Shown: in pieces, positions 24,787 through 30,052 of the stretch
How positions within the stretch are numbered: the stretch's first letter is position 1
Layout of the letters: each line of letters starts with the position of its first letter
Source of the DNA: a virus
IMG/VR virus record: IMGVR_UViG_3300048839_001335
Coordinates: 1-38,112 of that record
DNA length: 38,112 bases
Reading direction: 5' to 3' (one strand)
Program-made: the position numbers and the translations under genes
The notes under the pieces: generated by a model
What the model was told of the DNA's origin: nothing
Seen by the model: the letters and a program-made list of their open reading frames with translations, nothing else
The model's database searches: none

Positions 24787-24816
24787 AAAAAAGCCCCACT
24801 TAAAGTAGGGCTTTTA
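24787..24816. terminator. Bidirectional intrinsic terminator
   Basis: AAAGCCC (24790-24796) pairs with GGGCTTT (24808-24814), with one mismatch and a further short stem inside. It is flanked by A-runs on the left and T-runs on the right, so it can terminate in both directions. It lies directly after the stop of the exported-protein gene (minus strand). Confidence 0.75.
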
Positions 24817-24817
24817 G

Positions 24818-25291
24818 TTACCTGTGAAACACCTCAATTACCCATGCTCCTGGGCCTTTTTTGAACGTTGCCCTTCGTCTTTTATCATCTGCCAGTAAAA
24901 TCATCTTACCGTGTCCGTCATAACTTATTACCTGGTCATCTGCATCAGGTTGAAATTTGCTCTTCCAGTAGGGAAACAAATCAAGGTATGGCCCTACAAT
25001 CTTTGTGAAGTACCATTGTTGTTTTGGTGCTTGCTCAAAGTCAACGTTTCCGCCATGTTCAAGTAGGCTGAATACTACAGCGATATTTCTTTCATCATAT
25101 TTGAGATTGAAGATGATACCGCGCTTGGTTTTCGTGGTATCAATCGATTCAACTACGTATGCCTTTCCGGATAACAATTTAACTTCATCCACAATTAAAT
25201 CCATTTGTGATGCAGTTACCGGCTCAAGAAACTTAGCCTGCCCGAATACAAGAGCAGGAACAAACAGCATTAAAAAGATGAATATTTTCAT
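24818..25291 (-). CDS. Exported protein of unknown function (moron-like), 157 aa
   Basis: I prefer the ATG at 25291 ('MKIFIFLMLFVPALVFG'), which gives a clean Sec signal peptide. The longer frame starts at 25318. The mature protein is about 138 aa, alpha/beta, with 'AVVFSLLEHGGNVDFEQAPK' and 'WYFTKIVGPYLDLFPYWKSK'. It has a terminator of its own and is the only clearly secreted soluble protein of the accessory block, so it may be expressed in the lysogen and alter the host envelope (inference). No family recognised. Confidence 0.65.
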   Translation of the reverse strand: MKIFIFLMLFVPALVFGQAKFLEPVTASQMDLIVDEVKLLSGKAYVVESIDTTKTKRGIIFNLKYDERNIAVVFSLLEHGGNVDFEQAPKQQWYFTKIVGPYLDLFPYWKSKFQPDADDQVISYDGHGKMILLADDKRRRATFKKGPGAWVIEVFHR

Positions 25292-25320
25292 ATTAGTTAT
25301 GGTTTGAGTGGTCTTCAAAA

Positions 25321-25599
25321 TTAAACAGTTTTCGGATAGAATATATCCGCTCTTCCTTTGAGTTGGATGTAGCCTAAAAGCTTCATTTTTTCAATCGATT
25401 CGCCATCAACAGCGATGTATCCATGTACCTTGTTATGCCCACAGCAACTTTCCAGGGTACGTATTCCGGTTTCCCAAAGCATTAGTATTTCTTCCAAAAT
25501 GCAGTTATCAATACCGACCCCCTTGTAGGGAAACCAAGGTGTGATCATCACTGTCTGATTGGAATAGGTGCCCATTTTTACGTTTACACACTTACACAT
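25321..25599 (-). CDS. Small cysteine-containing protein, 92 aa
   Basis: The N-terminal 'MCKCVNVKMGTYSNQ' and the central 'ETGIRTLESCCGHNKVHGYI' form a C-x-C ... C-C-G-H-N pattern. I recall it in small Bacteroidetes phage proteins, in which C, H residues could bind zinc. It ends 'KGRADIFYPKTV'. The gene is the sixth in the apparent DGR-containing operon, separated by a few bases from the 98-aa gene. Function unknown. Confidence 0.6.
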   Translation of the reverse strand: MCKCVNVKMGTYSNQTVMITPWFPYKGVGIDNCILEEILMLWETGIRTLESCCGHNKVHGYIAVDGESIEKMKLLGYIQLKGRADIFYPKTV

Positions 25600-25605
25600 G
25601 GCTGT

Positions 25606-25902
25606 TCAGGTAAACTCATAGTAATCATTATCGCCACGAATAACTGTGGTGAAGGGGAACCCGTTTTCGGGTACGCGCTTAATCTGGTCTATCAGCACGG
25701 TTGAGCCGGTGAACACTATGCGTTTCTCACTGCCCTTTTCAATTTGCAGGGTTAGCAGCTCGGTGCCCTTCTTATGCTTTGAGGGTTCAATCTTAAAGGC
25801 CAATACTTTTATGGTGAGGTTGAACAGCTTTTGAACCTGTATTTTCTCGCCCACAAAGTTGTTAATGCGCGGCTTGATGTTGAAGTCTTTGAAGTTATTC
25901 AT
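25606..25902 (-). CDS. Small beta-rich protein, 98 aa
   Basis: The pattern 'VGEKIQVQKLFNLTIKVLAF', 'IEPSKHKKGTELLTLQIEKG', 'RIVFTGSTVLIDQIKRVPEN' and 'FPFTTVI' recurs, as far as I remember, in small proteins of Bacteroidetes mobile elements. It looks like a single OB-like or ssDNA-binding-type barrel with the 'V-F-T-G-S-x-V-L' loop. Nucleic acid binding would be consistent with its place behind the reverse transcriptase and DUF4031-like genes but is inference. Start overlaps the preceding gene by 4 bases. Confidence 0.6.
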   Translation of the reverse strand: MNNFKDFNIKPRINNFVGEKIQVQKLFNLTIKVLAFKIEPSKHKKGTELLTLQIEKGSEKRIVFTGSTVLIDQIKRVPENGFPFTTVIRGDNDYYEFT

Positions 25903-26171
25903 AAAATTTTGGGGGCTTCTTTTCTTGAGTATATAATTTTAGCCAATTCCATCATGGTAACAGGTTTGGCTCCGTACTTTTCAATGGCTAATTTTTTCTT
26001 AGATAAGCAAATATCAAAGTGTTCACGATATGTTCCTTCCGATTGAATCCACTTGCGATTAACGCCAATCTTATCTGCCATTTGTAAGAGCTCCTCTCTT
26101 GTGTCGGCAATCATGTGACACATGAGCATTCGCCCGTATGGGTGATTCATGTTATCAATGTAAACCGCCAT
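25899..26171 (-). CDS. DUF4031-like protein, 90 aa
   Basis: The sequence opens 'MAVYIDNMNHPYGRMLMCHM' and continues 'IADTREELLQMADKIGVNRK' and 'REHFDICLSKKKLAIEKYGA'. These are the core motifs of DUF4031 (V-Y-x-D-N-M ... M-C-H-M-x-A-D-T-x-E-E-L-x-x-x-A-x-x-I-G-x). The conserved aspartate and histidines suggest a small enzyme or nucleotide-related fold, but its biochemistry is not established to my knowledge. It overlaps the RT gene by 17 bases, so both are translated from one message. Confidence 0.75.
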   Translation of the reverse strand: MAVYIDNMNHPYGRMLMCHMIADTREELLQMADKIGVNRKWIQSEGTYREHFDICLSKKKLAIEKYGAKPVTMMELAKIIYSRKEAPKIL

Positions 26172-27114
26172 GTATTAGTTTTTTAGTCAGGTGCTTTGCG
26201 TTGGCGTGTTTTAGCCAGCCCATGTATGAGGCTACCGTGGCGGGCTTGGCATTGCGGGTAAGCTTACGGGCAAAGTTCTTTTTAATTTGCTTGCGCAGCC
26301 GTATGTGCGTGTGGTAAAACACGTAGCCCACGTAATCGATACCGCGAGCGACCACCGGAAACACCTGGTGGTTGGGTTTCACCTCCAGCTTCAGTTCTTC
26401 CAGGTATAGCTTTATGTCTTCCAGCAGTTGGTGCAGCTCGCGCTTGTTGCTGCCCAATATCACTACATCATCGGCATAACGGTAGTAATACTTCACGCGC
26501 TTCTCTTCCTTCAGCCAGTGATCGAAATATGTTAAATAGAAGTTAGCCAGGTACTGGCTCAGGTAGTTGCCAATGGGCAAGCCAGGTGCACTGTCAATAA
26601 TCTCATCGAGCAGCCACAGCAGGTCTTTATCTTTAAACTTTCTGCGCAGCAGCTGCTTGAGCGTGTGGTGATCAACGCTGGGGTAAAACTTCTTTATGTC
26701 AAACTTCAGGCAATAGCGGGTGCCTTCAGTGTCGTTTAAGTCACGTTTTAGTTTGTTGAGCAGAGCATGTATGCCGCGCTGCTTAATGCAGCTGTAGGTG
26801 TCAGCCGTGAAGGTGCGAACGAATATCGGCTCCAGCACATTCATAATGGCGTGGTGTGTAATACGGTCGGGGAAGTACGGCAACCGGTACACAATGCGTT
26901 CTTTTGGTTCGTGCACGGTAAAAATATCGTAGGTGCTGGTGCTGTAGGTTTTACTCTGTAGCAGGTCTTGCAAAATAAGCAGGTTAGCCTCGCGGTTTTG
27001 GTTGTGTTTGATTACGCCATACTGGTTGGCCTTGCCCTGCTGTGCCTTGCGGTCGGCTTCTTGCAGGTTGGCCATGCTGGTAATTTGTTCGTAGAGGTTG
27101 GTGAGGCGTTTCAT
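26155..27114 (-). CDS. DGR-type reverse transcriptase, 319 aa
   Basis: Palm motifs are clear: 'CLKFDIKKFYPSVDHH' (residues 135-150, D139), 'GLPIGNYLSQYLANFYL' (178-194), 'YYRYADDVVILGSNK' (210-224, catalytic YADD 213-216) and the thumb-side 'GIDYVGYVFYHTHIRLRK' (258-275). The 'IGxxxSQ' box in place of QGxxxSP separates DGR enzymes from group II intron RTs. There is no maturase or endonuclease domain. It copies the template-repeat RNA with adenine-specific errors. Start overlaps the 65-aa gene by 4 bases. Template and two variable repeats lie upstream, confirming the class. Confidence 0.93.
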   Translation of the reverse strand: MKRLTNLYEQITSMANLQEADRKAQQGKANQYGVIKHNQNREANLLILQDLLQSKTYSTSTYDIFTVHEPKERIVYRLPYFPDRITHHAIMNVLEPIFVRTFTADTYSCIKQRGIHALLNKLKRDLNDTEGTRYCLKFDIKKFYPSVDHHTLKQLLRRKFKDKDLLWLLDEIIDSAPGLPIGNYLSQYLANFYLTYFDHWLKEEKRVKYYYRYADDVVILGSNKRELHQLLEDIKLYLEELKLEVKPNHQVFPVVARGIDYVGYVFYHTHIRLRKQIKKNFARKLTRNAKPATVASYMGWLKHANAKHLTKKLIHGGLH

Positions 27115-27308
27115 CTGGCTTGATATGTTTGAAACACTACAATGTCATCTTTGAATATTTTGGACTCACCTTCGCCACTTTGTAATTCGAATGCAGAGGC
27201 ATTTCTTACAATCCTCTCGTCAATCTTATCGCCAGTGCACAATACTTTAAATTGCAAGCAGCATGCAGCATAGTAGCGTTCCTCAAGTAATACAACCTGG
27301 CGTTTCAT
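27111..27308 (-). CDS. 65-aa protein between template repeat and RT
   Basis: A short protein, 'MKRQVVLLEERYYAACCLQF' then 'KVLCTGDKIDERIVRNASAF', beta-like and roughly neutral in charge, with three cysteines. It starts one base after the stop of the 36-aa membrane peptide and overlaps the RT start (ATGA), so it is translated with the RT. The position is where many DGRs have the accessory protein Avd, but Avd is a larger, basic, four-helix protein and this sequence does not resemble it. Unrecognised; possible unusual DGR accessory. Confidence 0.6.
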   Translation of the reverse strand: MKRQVVLLEERYYAACCLQFKVLCTGDKIDERIVRNASAFELQSGEGESKIFKDDIVVFQTYQAR

Positions 27309-27309
27309 C

Positions 27310-27420
27310 TCACTTTTTGAGTTTGTCTAAGATGTAATACCATAGAATTATTAAACACAGAACAACCACCAAAACTATTCCTACAATGTCGGTTGCTGAT
27401 AAGAAGAATATTGATTTCAT
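27310..27420 (-). CDS. 36-aa single-TM peptide within the DGR
   Basis: ATG at 27420, TGA at 27312-27310. The product reads MKSIFFLSATDIVGIVLVVV then LCLIILWYYILDKLKK: a hydrophobic helix of about 20-24 residues, then a basic tail, i.e. a membrane peptide with the C terminus probably inside. The next start (65-aa gene) lies one base after its stop. It lies between the template repeat spacer and the RT and was too short to be called automatically. Function unknown. Confidence 0.6.
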   Translation of the reverse strand: MKSIFFLSATDIVGIVLVVVLCLIILWYYILDKLKK

Positions 27421-27590
27421 CTTTAAGTTGGTTATTTTAAAATATCCTTTGCTTCTTTCAAGTCGCCTTCGCTTTCACTACCAACGACCTGGTGTTTACG
27501 TTACGTGATTTTTTGCCTTTCGGCATGGCCTGCAACAGTTTTTTGCCTTTCCACCCTCTCCTTTAAGGAGAGGGCCGGGGTGAGGCTTTT
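27421..27590 (-). ncRNA. DGR template RNA 3' spacer with hairpins
   Basis: The 170 bases between template repeat and the 36-aa gene carry no convincing gene. They hold a perfect stem CCCTCTCC/GGAGAGGG (27554-27561, 27567-27574; one more A-T pair possible) only 17 bases 3' of the template in the transcript sense. A TGCC-GAAA-GGCA stem with a GNRA loop lies near 27513-27524, and a repeated 12-13-base segment GAAAGGCAAAAAA occurs twice. In studied DGRs the equivalent RNA between template and RT is required for cDNA priming, so this is the expected functional position. The 27554 hairpin also resembles common intergenic palindromes of Bacteroidetes. Confidence 0.55.
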
Positions 27591-27666
27591 AAGCATAGGT
27601 GCGAGCTGACATTCGAATTCGTGTTCCAGTTATCGGAGTCGTTAAACCGAAACCCGGACGGGCCGC
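27591..27666 (-). repeat. DGR template repeat (TR), 76 bp
   Basis: On the minus strand the repeat begins with an adenine-free block of 23 bases (encoding GPSGFRF), then a stretch with 16 adenines, many as AAC/AAT codons: in the target frame it would read N D S D N W N T N S N V S S H L C. Aligned without gaps to VR1 (offset 178) and VR2 (offset 564) it differs only at adenines: 14 and 12 of the 16. It is located between the VP1 gene and the RT, as in typical DGRs. Confidence 0.95.
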
Positions 27667-27694
27667 TCCAACCGTTGCACAGCCTTTTGTTTTC

Positions 27695-27712
27695 ATTACT
27701 TCACAAAGTAAT
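27695..27712. other. Hairpin across the VP1 stop codon
   Basis: ATTACTT (27695-27701) and AAGTAAT (27706-27712) form a 7-bp perfect stem with a 4-base loop that includes the VP1 stop codon. It lies between VR1 and the template repeat. DGR target genes often carry a hairpin near the variable repeat that aids homing, but this one is 57 bases from VR1, and VP2 has no equivalent. Confidence 0.35.
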
Positions 27713-28085
27713 CGCGGTACAAGTCAATAAACTGCTGCGCGATGTAATCGCTCACTTCTTCACTCAAAAAGCAAAGGCGCGAGCCGACATCCGAAAACGC
27801 GCGCCAGTCAACGGAGCCGCGAAACCGAAACCCGGACGGGCCGCCATTCAGGTAAAACCATGGATGCCACTTGTCCCACTGGCCGTTGTCCCAATTGGGT
27901 GCCCATTCGTTACCATCGTTGGCCAGCTTGTTGGCAGCGCGGGTAACAATAACAAGTTTGGCGTGTGCCTCCAGTGCCTTGCGGTCTTGCTCCGGGTAGC
28001 ATGAGAAATCAGGAACAACTTTTTCAGGGTCGAGACTCAAGACCTTGCAAGCGTCTTCGAACGTTTTTAAATCGGTGTACTTCAT
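27696..28085 (-). CDS. DGR target protein VP1, 129 aa
   Basis: Residues 1-70 are helical with no signal peptide ('FEDACKVLSLDPEKVVPDFS', 'LEAHAKLVIVTRAANKLAND'). Residues about 72-100 hold W-rich segments 'WDKWHPWFYLN' and 'GGPSGFRF', followed by the variable stretch RGSVDWRAFSDVGSRL (VR1) and a constant tail 'SDYIAQQFIDLYRDYF'. The final domain is shared with VP2 and with small proteins I have seen in Bacteroidetes phages ('P-W-F-x ... G-S-G-F-x-F ... G-S-R-L-C-F-K'). Ligand unknown. Starts on the ATGA of VP2's stop. A 7-bp hairpin covers its own stop codon. Confidence 0.85.
   Translation of the reverse strand: MKYTDLKTFEDACKVLSLDPEKVVPDFSCYPEQDRKALEAHAKLVIVTRAANKLANDGNEWAPNWDNGQWDKWHPWFYLNGGPSGFRFRGSVDWRAFSDVGSRLCFLSEEVSDYIAQQFIDLYRDYFVK
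27769..27844 (-). repeat. DGR variable repeat VR1 in VP1
   Basis: Ungapped 76-bp match to the template repeat (offset 178). All 14 differences are at template adenines (coding strand), giving G 8 times, T 4 times and C twice; the two unchanged adenine sites correspond to template positions 27612 and 27630. The first 23 bases are identical. The repeat ends 73 bases before the end of the gene rather than at it. Confidence 0.95.
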
Positions 28086-28531
28086 ATAGTCATAAATTGT
28101 TTGTAGAGGTCAATGAATTGCTTGCCCGCATAATCGCTCAGCTCGCGGGTTTTGTAGCAAAGGCGCGAGCCGACACCCGAACACGCGTCCCAGTAATCGG
28201 AGCCGTCAAACCGAAACCCGGACGGGCCGCCCATTTCAAACCACGGGAAGTACTTGTACTCATTGGAGTTATTCCAATCGGGTGTCCAGCCCTGGTTGAG
28301 TGCTTTAGCCAGCAGCTTCAGCAAGCGATAGGCTTTTTCATCATGGCTCAAATCGGCACATGATCTGTCAAAGCTTGCTTTGTCCAGGTTGTGCCACGCC
28401 AGCACATCATCAACCGTTTTAATGCGCTCGGTGATGTTCTTGGGCCGCTCTGTTAATTTGATCACACCTGACTCTTTGTCGATGCTGTCAATAACAAACC
28501 CTTTCGGGATTTCAATTTTTAGTGTTTGCAT
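28082..28531 (-). CDS. DGR target protein VP2, 149 aa
   Basis: Residues 1-30 are beta-like ('KIEIPKGFVIDSIDKESGVI'). Residues 35-85 are helical ('TVDDVLAWHNLDKASFDRSC', 'EKAYRLLKLLAKALNQGW'). The C-terminal domain starts 'YKYFPWFEMGGPSGFRF', followed by the variable stretch DGSDYWDACSGVGSRL (VR2) and the constant tail 'KTRELSDYAGKQFIDLYKQF'. No signal peptide or membrane segment, so it is cytoplasmic or packaged (inference). It is coupled to VP1 by a 4-base overlap and lies 11 bases after the 4-TM protein gene. Confidence 0.85.
   Translation of the reverse strand: MQTLKIEIPKGFVIDSIDKESGVIKLTERPKNITERIKTVDDVLAWHNLDKASFDRSCADLSHDEKAYRLLKLLAKALNQGWTPDWNNSNEYKYFPWFEMGGPSGFRFDGSDYWDACSGVGSRLCYKTRELSDYAGKQFIDLYKQFMTI
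28156..28230 (-). repeat. DGR variable repeat VR2 in VP2
   Basis: Ungapped match to the template repeat (offset 564) over 75 bp. All 12 differences are at template adenines, read as G (9) or T (3) on the coding strand. The 23-base adenine-free block is identical to template and VR1. Seven substituted sites have the same new base in VR1 and VR2. Confidence 0.95.
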
Positions 28532-28542
28532 ATAATTGTGGT

Positions 28543-28983
28543 TTAATGGTTACACGGATTGTAGAAGGATAGAATTTTGCCGGGGCAGGTGTAAATGATT
28601 ACACACACACCGAACAGCACCAGCAGTATGAACAGCCTGCCGTACCAGGGTGTCATGCGCCACAGGTATACTTTGTCGGGCCAGGCGGTTTTACTCAGGC
28701 TATCCCACCAGCGCTTTTTCTTGTGCGCAATGTTTATCAGGTATGGAAAGAAGAGAGAGAAAATACCAAAGCTCAGTGCGAAGTTTTGTCCGAACTTTTT
28801 GAAGTAGTCGGCAATGCCAGTGTACTGCTCAATGTACATGAATGCCGTAATGGCCGCGAAGATGATCATTAAAAAGCCGCGCCAAATCCAATCGTGGTTT
28901 GGGTGCTCGTCACCGTCTTTGTCGTCATACAACTCTGCGAACAGCGGTGCGCAGAGCAAAAGGATTGCGAAGAATTCTGTCAT
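28543..28983 (-). CDS. Four-TM membrane protein upstream of the DGR targets, 146 aa
   Basis: Hydrophobic segments lie at residues about 3-18, 33-52, 66-87 and 112-133, with an acidic D/H-rich first loop ('LYDDKDGDEHPNHDW') and a basic stretch 'AHKKKRWWD' between the third and fourth segments. No family recognised. It is the first gene of the block that leads into VP2-VP1-TR-RT and is separated from VP2 by only 11 bases. A partner that anchors or presents the variable proteins at the membrane is one possibility, but this rests on position alone. Confidence 0.6.
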   Translation of the reverse strand: MTEFFAILLLCAPLFAELYDDKDGDEHPNHDWIWRGFLMIIFAAITAFMYIEQYTGIADYFKKFGQNFALSFGIFSLFFPYLINIAHKKKRWWDSLSKTAWPDKVYLWRMTPWYGRLFILLVLFGVCVIIYTCPGKILSFYNPCNH

Positions 28984-28996
28984 AATTTATAAGTGT

Positions 28997-29395
28997 TTAA
29001 ATTGATTTTAAGTAGCTCTTGTACATTTCTTCAAACTGACTTACCAGCTTGGGCAACTCCTGGTGTGTGTAGGCATCTAATCGCTTGTGCAGGTAGCTCT
29101 TTTGAAGGCACCAGTTATTCACATGATCCATATCAACCTTTACAGTGCCCTTTAATCGCCAGCCCATTTCGTGTGCCATGCTCAGTATTTTGTTGCGCAT
29201 TTTATCATTGGCGCGTTGTTCCGGGTTAAGGCTTTTCAAATGGTCAATGAGTGCATAAGCCTCACGATGATGCATGTCAGTTACATGCGTTGTTCTGCCT
29301 CCAGTAAATGCACTTACCAGGGCTTCTTTCTCATCACGCAAATGATGATCGCCCAGCAAAGCATAAATAGCCCTTACCTGTTTTGGGTTTATCAT
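28997..29395 (-). CDS. GemA-like regulatory protein (Mu gp16-like), 132 aa
   Basis: The sequence 'MINPKQVRAIYALLGDHHLR' followed by 'FTGGRTTHVTDMHHREAYAL' and 'RNKILSMAHEMGWRLK' matches the GemA/DUF1018 layout (Q-x-x-x-I-H/Y-x-x, 'S-x-x-x-L-T', then 'I...L-x-x-L-G-W'). It ends with 'AYTHQELPKLVSQFEEMYKS'. Mu GemA modulates host gene expression and DNA gyrase supply during lytic growth. It sits at the end of the early operon, its Mu location. Adjacent to the DGR block. Confidence 0.7.
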   Translation of the reverse strand: MINPKQVRAIYALLGDHHLRDEKEALVSAFTGGRTTHVTDMHHREAYALIDHLKSLNPEQRANDKMRNKILSMAHEMGWRLKGTVKVDMDHVNNWCLQKSYLHKRLDAYTHQELPKLVSQFEEMYKSYLKSI

Positions 29396-29604
29396 GGCTT
29401 TTCAGTTGCTGTTGCTTTTGAAAGTACCTGTACCTGGTCATCAACCTGCCGTTCAAGCTGCTTACTCATTTCAAGTACCTGCCTGGCATTTTTAAAATCA
29501 TCGGGGTGTTTGCTTTTTTTGGCGCGGCCCATCAGTTCGAAGTAGCGTGTTTGCGCAAGGCGCATTTTCGCAACGAGATCAACAAAGTTTTTTAGTTCAT
29601 TCAT
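29392..29604 (-). CDS. Small helical protein, 70 aa
   Basis: I use the ATG at 29604 ('MNELKNFVDLVAKMRLAQ') because it lies after the stop of the preceding gene, while the longer frame (29637) overlaps it. The protein is a single long amphipathic helix or helical pair ('YFELMGRAKKSKHPDDFKNA', 'VLEMSKQLERQVDDQVQVLS'), which could dimerise. Stop and next start overlap by 4 bases. Unrecognised; small early phage proteins of this kind are common here. Confidence 0.6.
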   Translation of the reverse strand: MNELKNFVDLVAKMRLAQTRYFELMGRAKKSKHPDDFKNARQVLEMSKQLERQVDDQVQVLSKATATEKP

Positions 29605-29623
29605 GGTTGTGTTGTTAAAGGTT

Positions 29624-30052
29624 TTATTTCCATTCACTCTCCCAATACCGCTGGCGCAGGTAAGTATCCGGGTCGGCTTTTGTTTTCCATGGGTTTAAGC
29701 TCAGGTGTCGTTCATACTGGCCAAGTTTGAAGTATGCGTTCACCTGGTCGGCCTGGCTAAGTTTATTCCACAAGGCAAGGCAGCGTACTTTATTTCGTTT
29801 CAGGTTGTAACGCTTCCACCACATTTCAAATGTTACCGTGTAGTTTTCTTCAATCATGTTCAACTGTGAGCCCGGAAAGTTTTCCAGAAAGGTTTCGGTG
29901 AAGTACACCGGGCACCGGGTTTTGAACATGGTTATTTGTGCATCCGTTAAATCGGCCCGCATGAAATCGATAAACATGAGTTTGTTATCGAGCCCATACA
30001 GCACGTTGATTTCTCCGCTAAAGCGTGGCGATGTAATGATGTACCGCTTCAT
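29624..30052 (-). CDS. Replication-associated protein candidate, 142 aa
   Basis: Residues 80-142 have the layout of the C-terminal DNA-binding domain of phage replisome-organiser/DnaT-type proteins: 'FEMWWKRYNLKRNKVRCLAL', 'WNKLSQADQVNAYFKLGQYE', 'KTKADPDTYLRQRYWESEW' (K...A...W-x-x-L ... Y ... P-x-T-Y-L-x-x-x-x-W). The N-terminal half is alpha/beta. It directly follows a P-loop ATPase gene. A role in loading the ATPase or helicase on DNA is inferred. Confidence 0.6.
   Translation of the reverse strand: MKRYIITSPRFSGEINVLYGLDNKLMFIDFMRADLTDAQITMFKTRCPVYFTETFLENFPGSQLNMIEENYTVTFEMWWKRYNLKRNKVRCLALWNKLSQADQVNAYFKLGQYERHLSLNPWKTKADPDTYLRQRYWESEWK

Noticed and set aside
26155-27114. Reverse transcriptase as part of a group II intron or retron
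   Set aside because: No maturase/endonuclease domain, no intron-like 5' or domain V sequence, no msr/msd inverted repeat; the IGxxxSQ box and the template/variable repeats point to a DGR.
27591-28230. Three similar repeats as a CRISPR-like array or simple duplication
   Set aside because: Spacing is uneven, two copies lie inside coding genes, and differences fall only on template adenines.
27621-28363. Plus-strand frames across the DGR repeats ('NGAAKPKPGRAA')
   Set aside because: They are antisense readings of VP1, VP2 and the template. Their shared peptide is only the reverse of the conserved repeat block.
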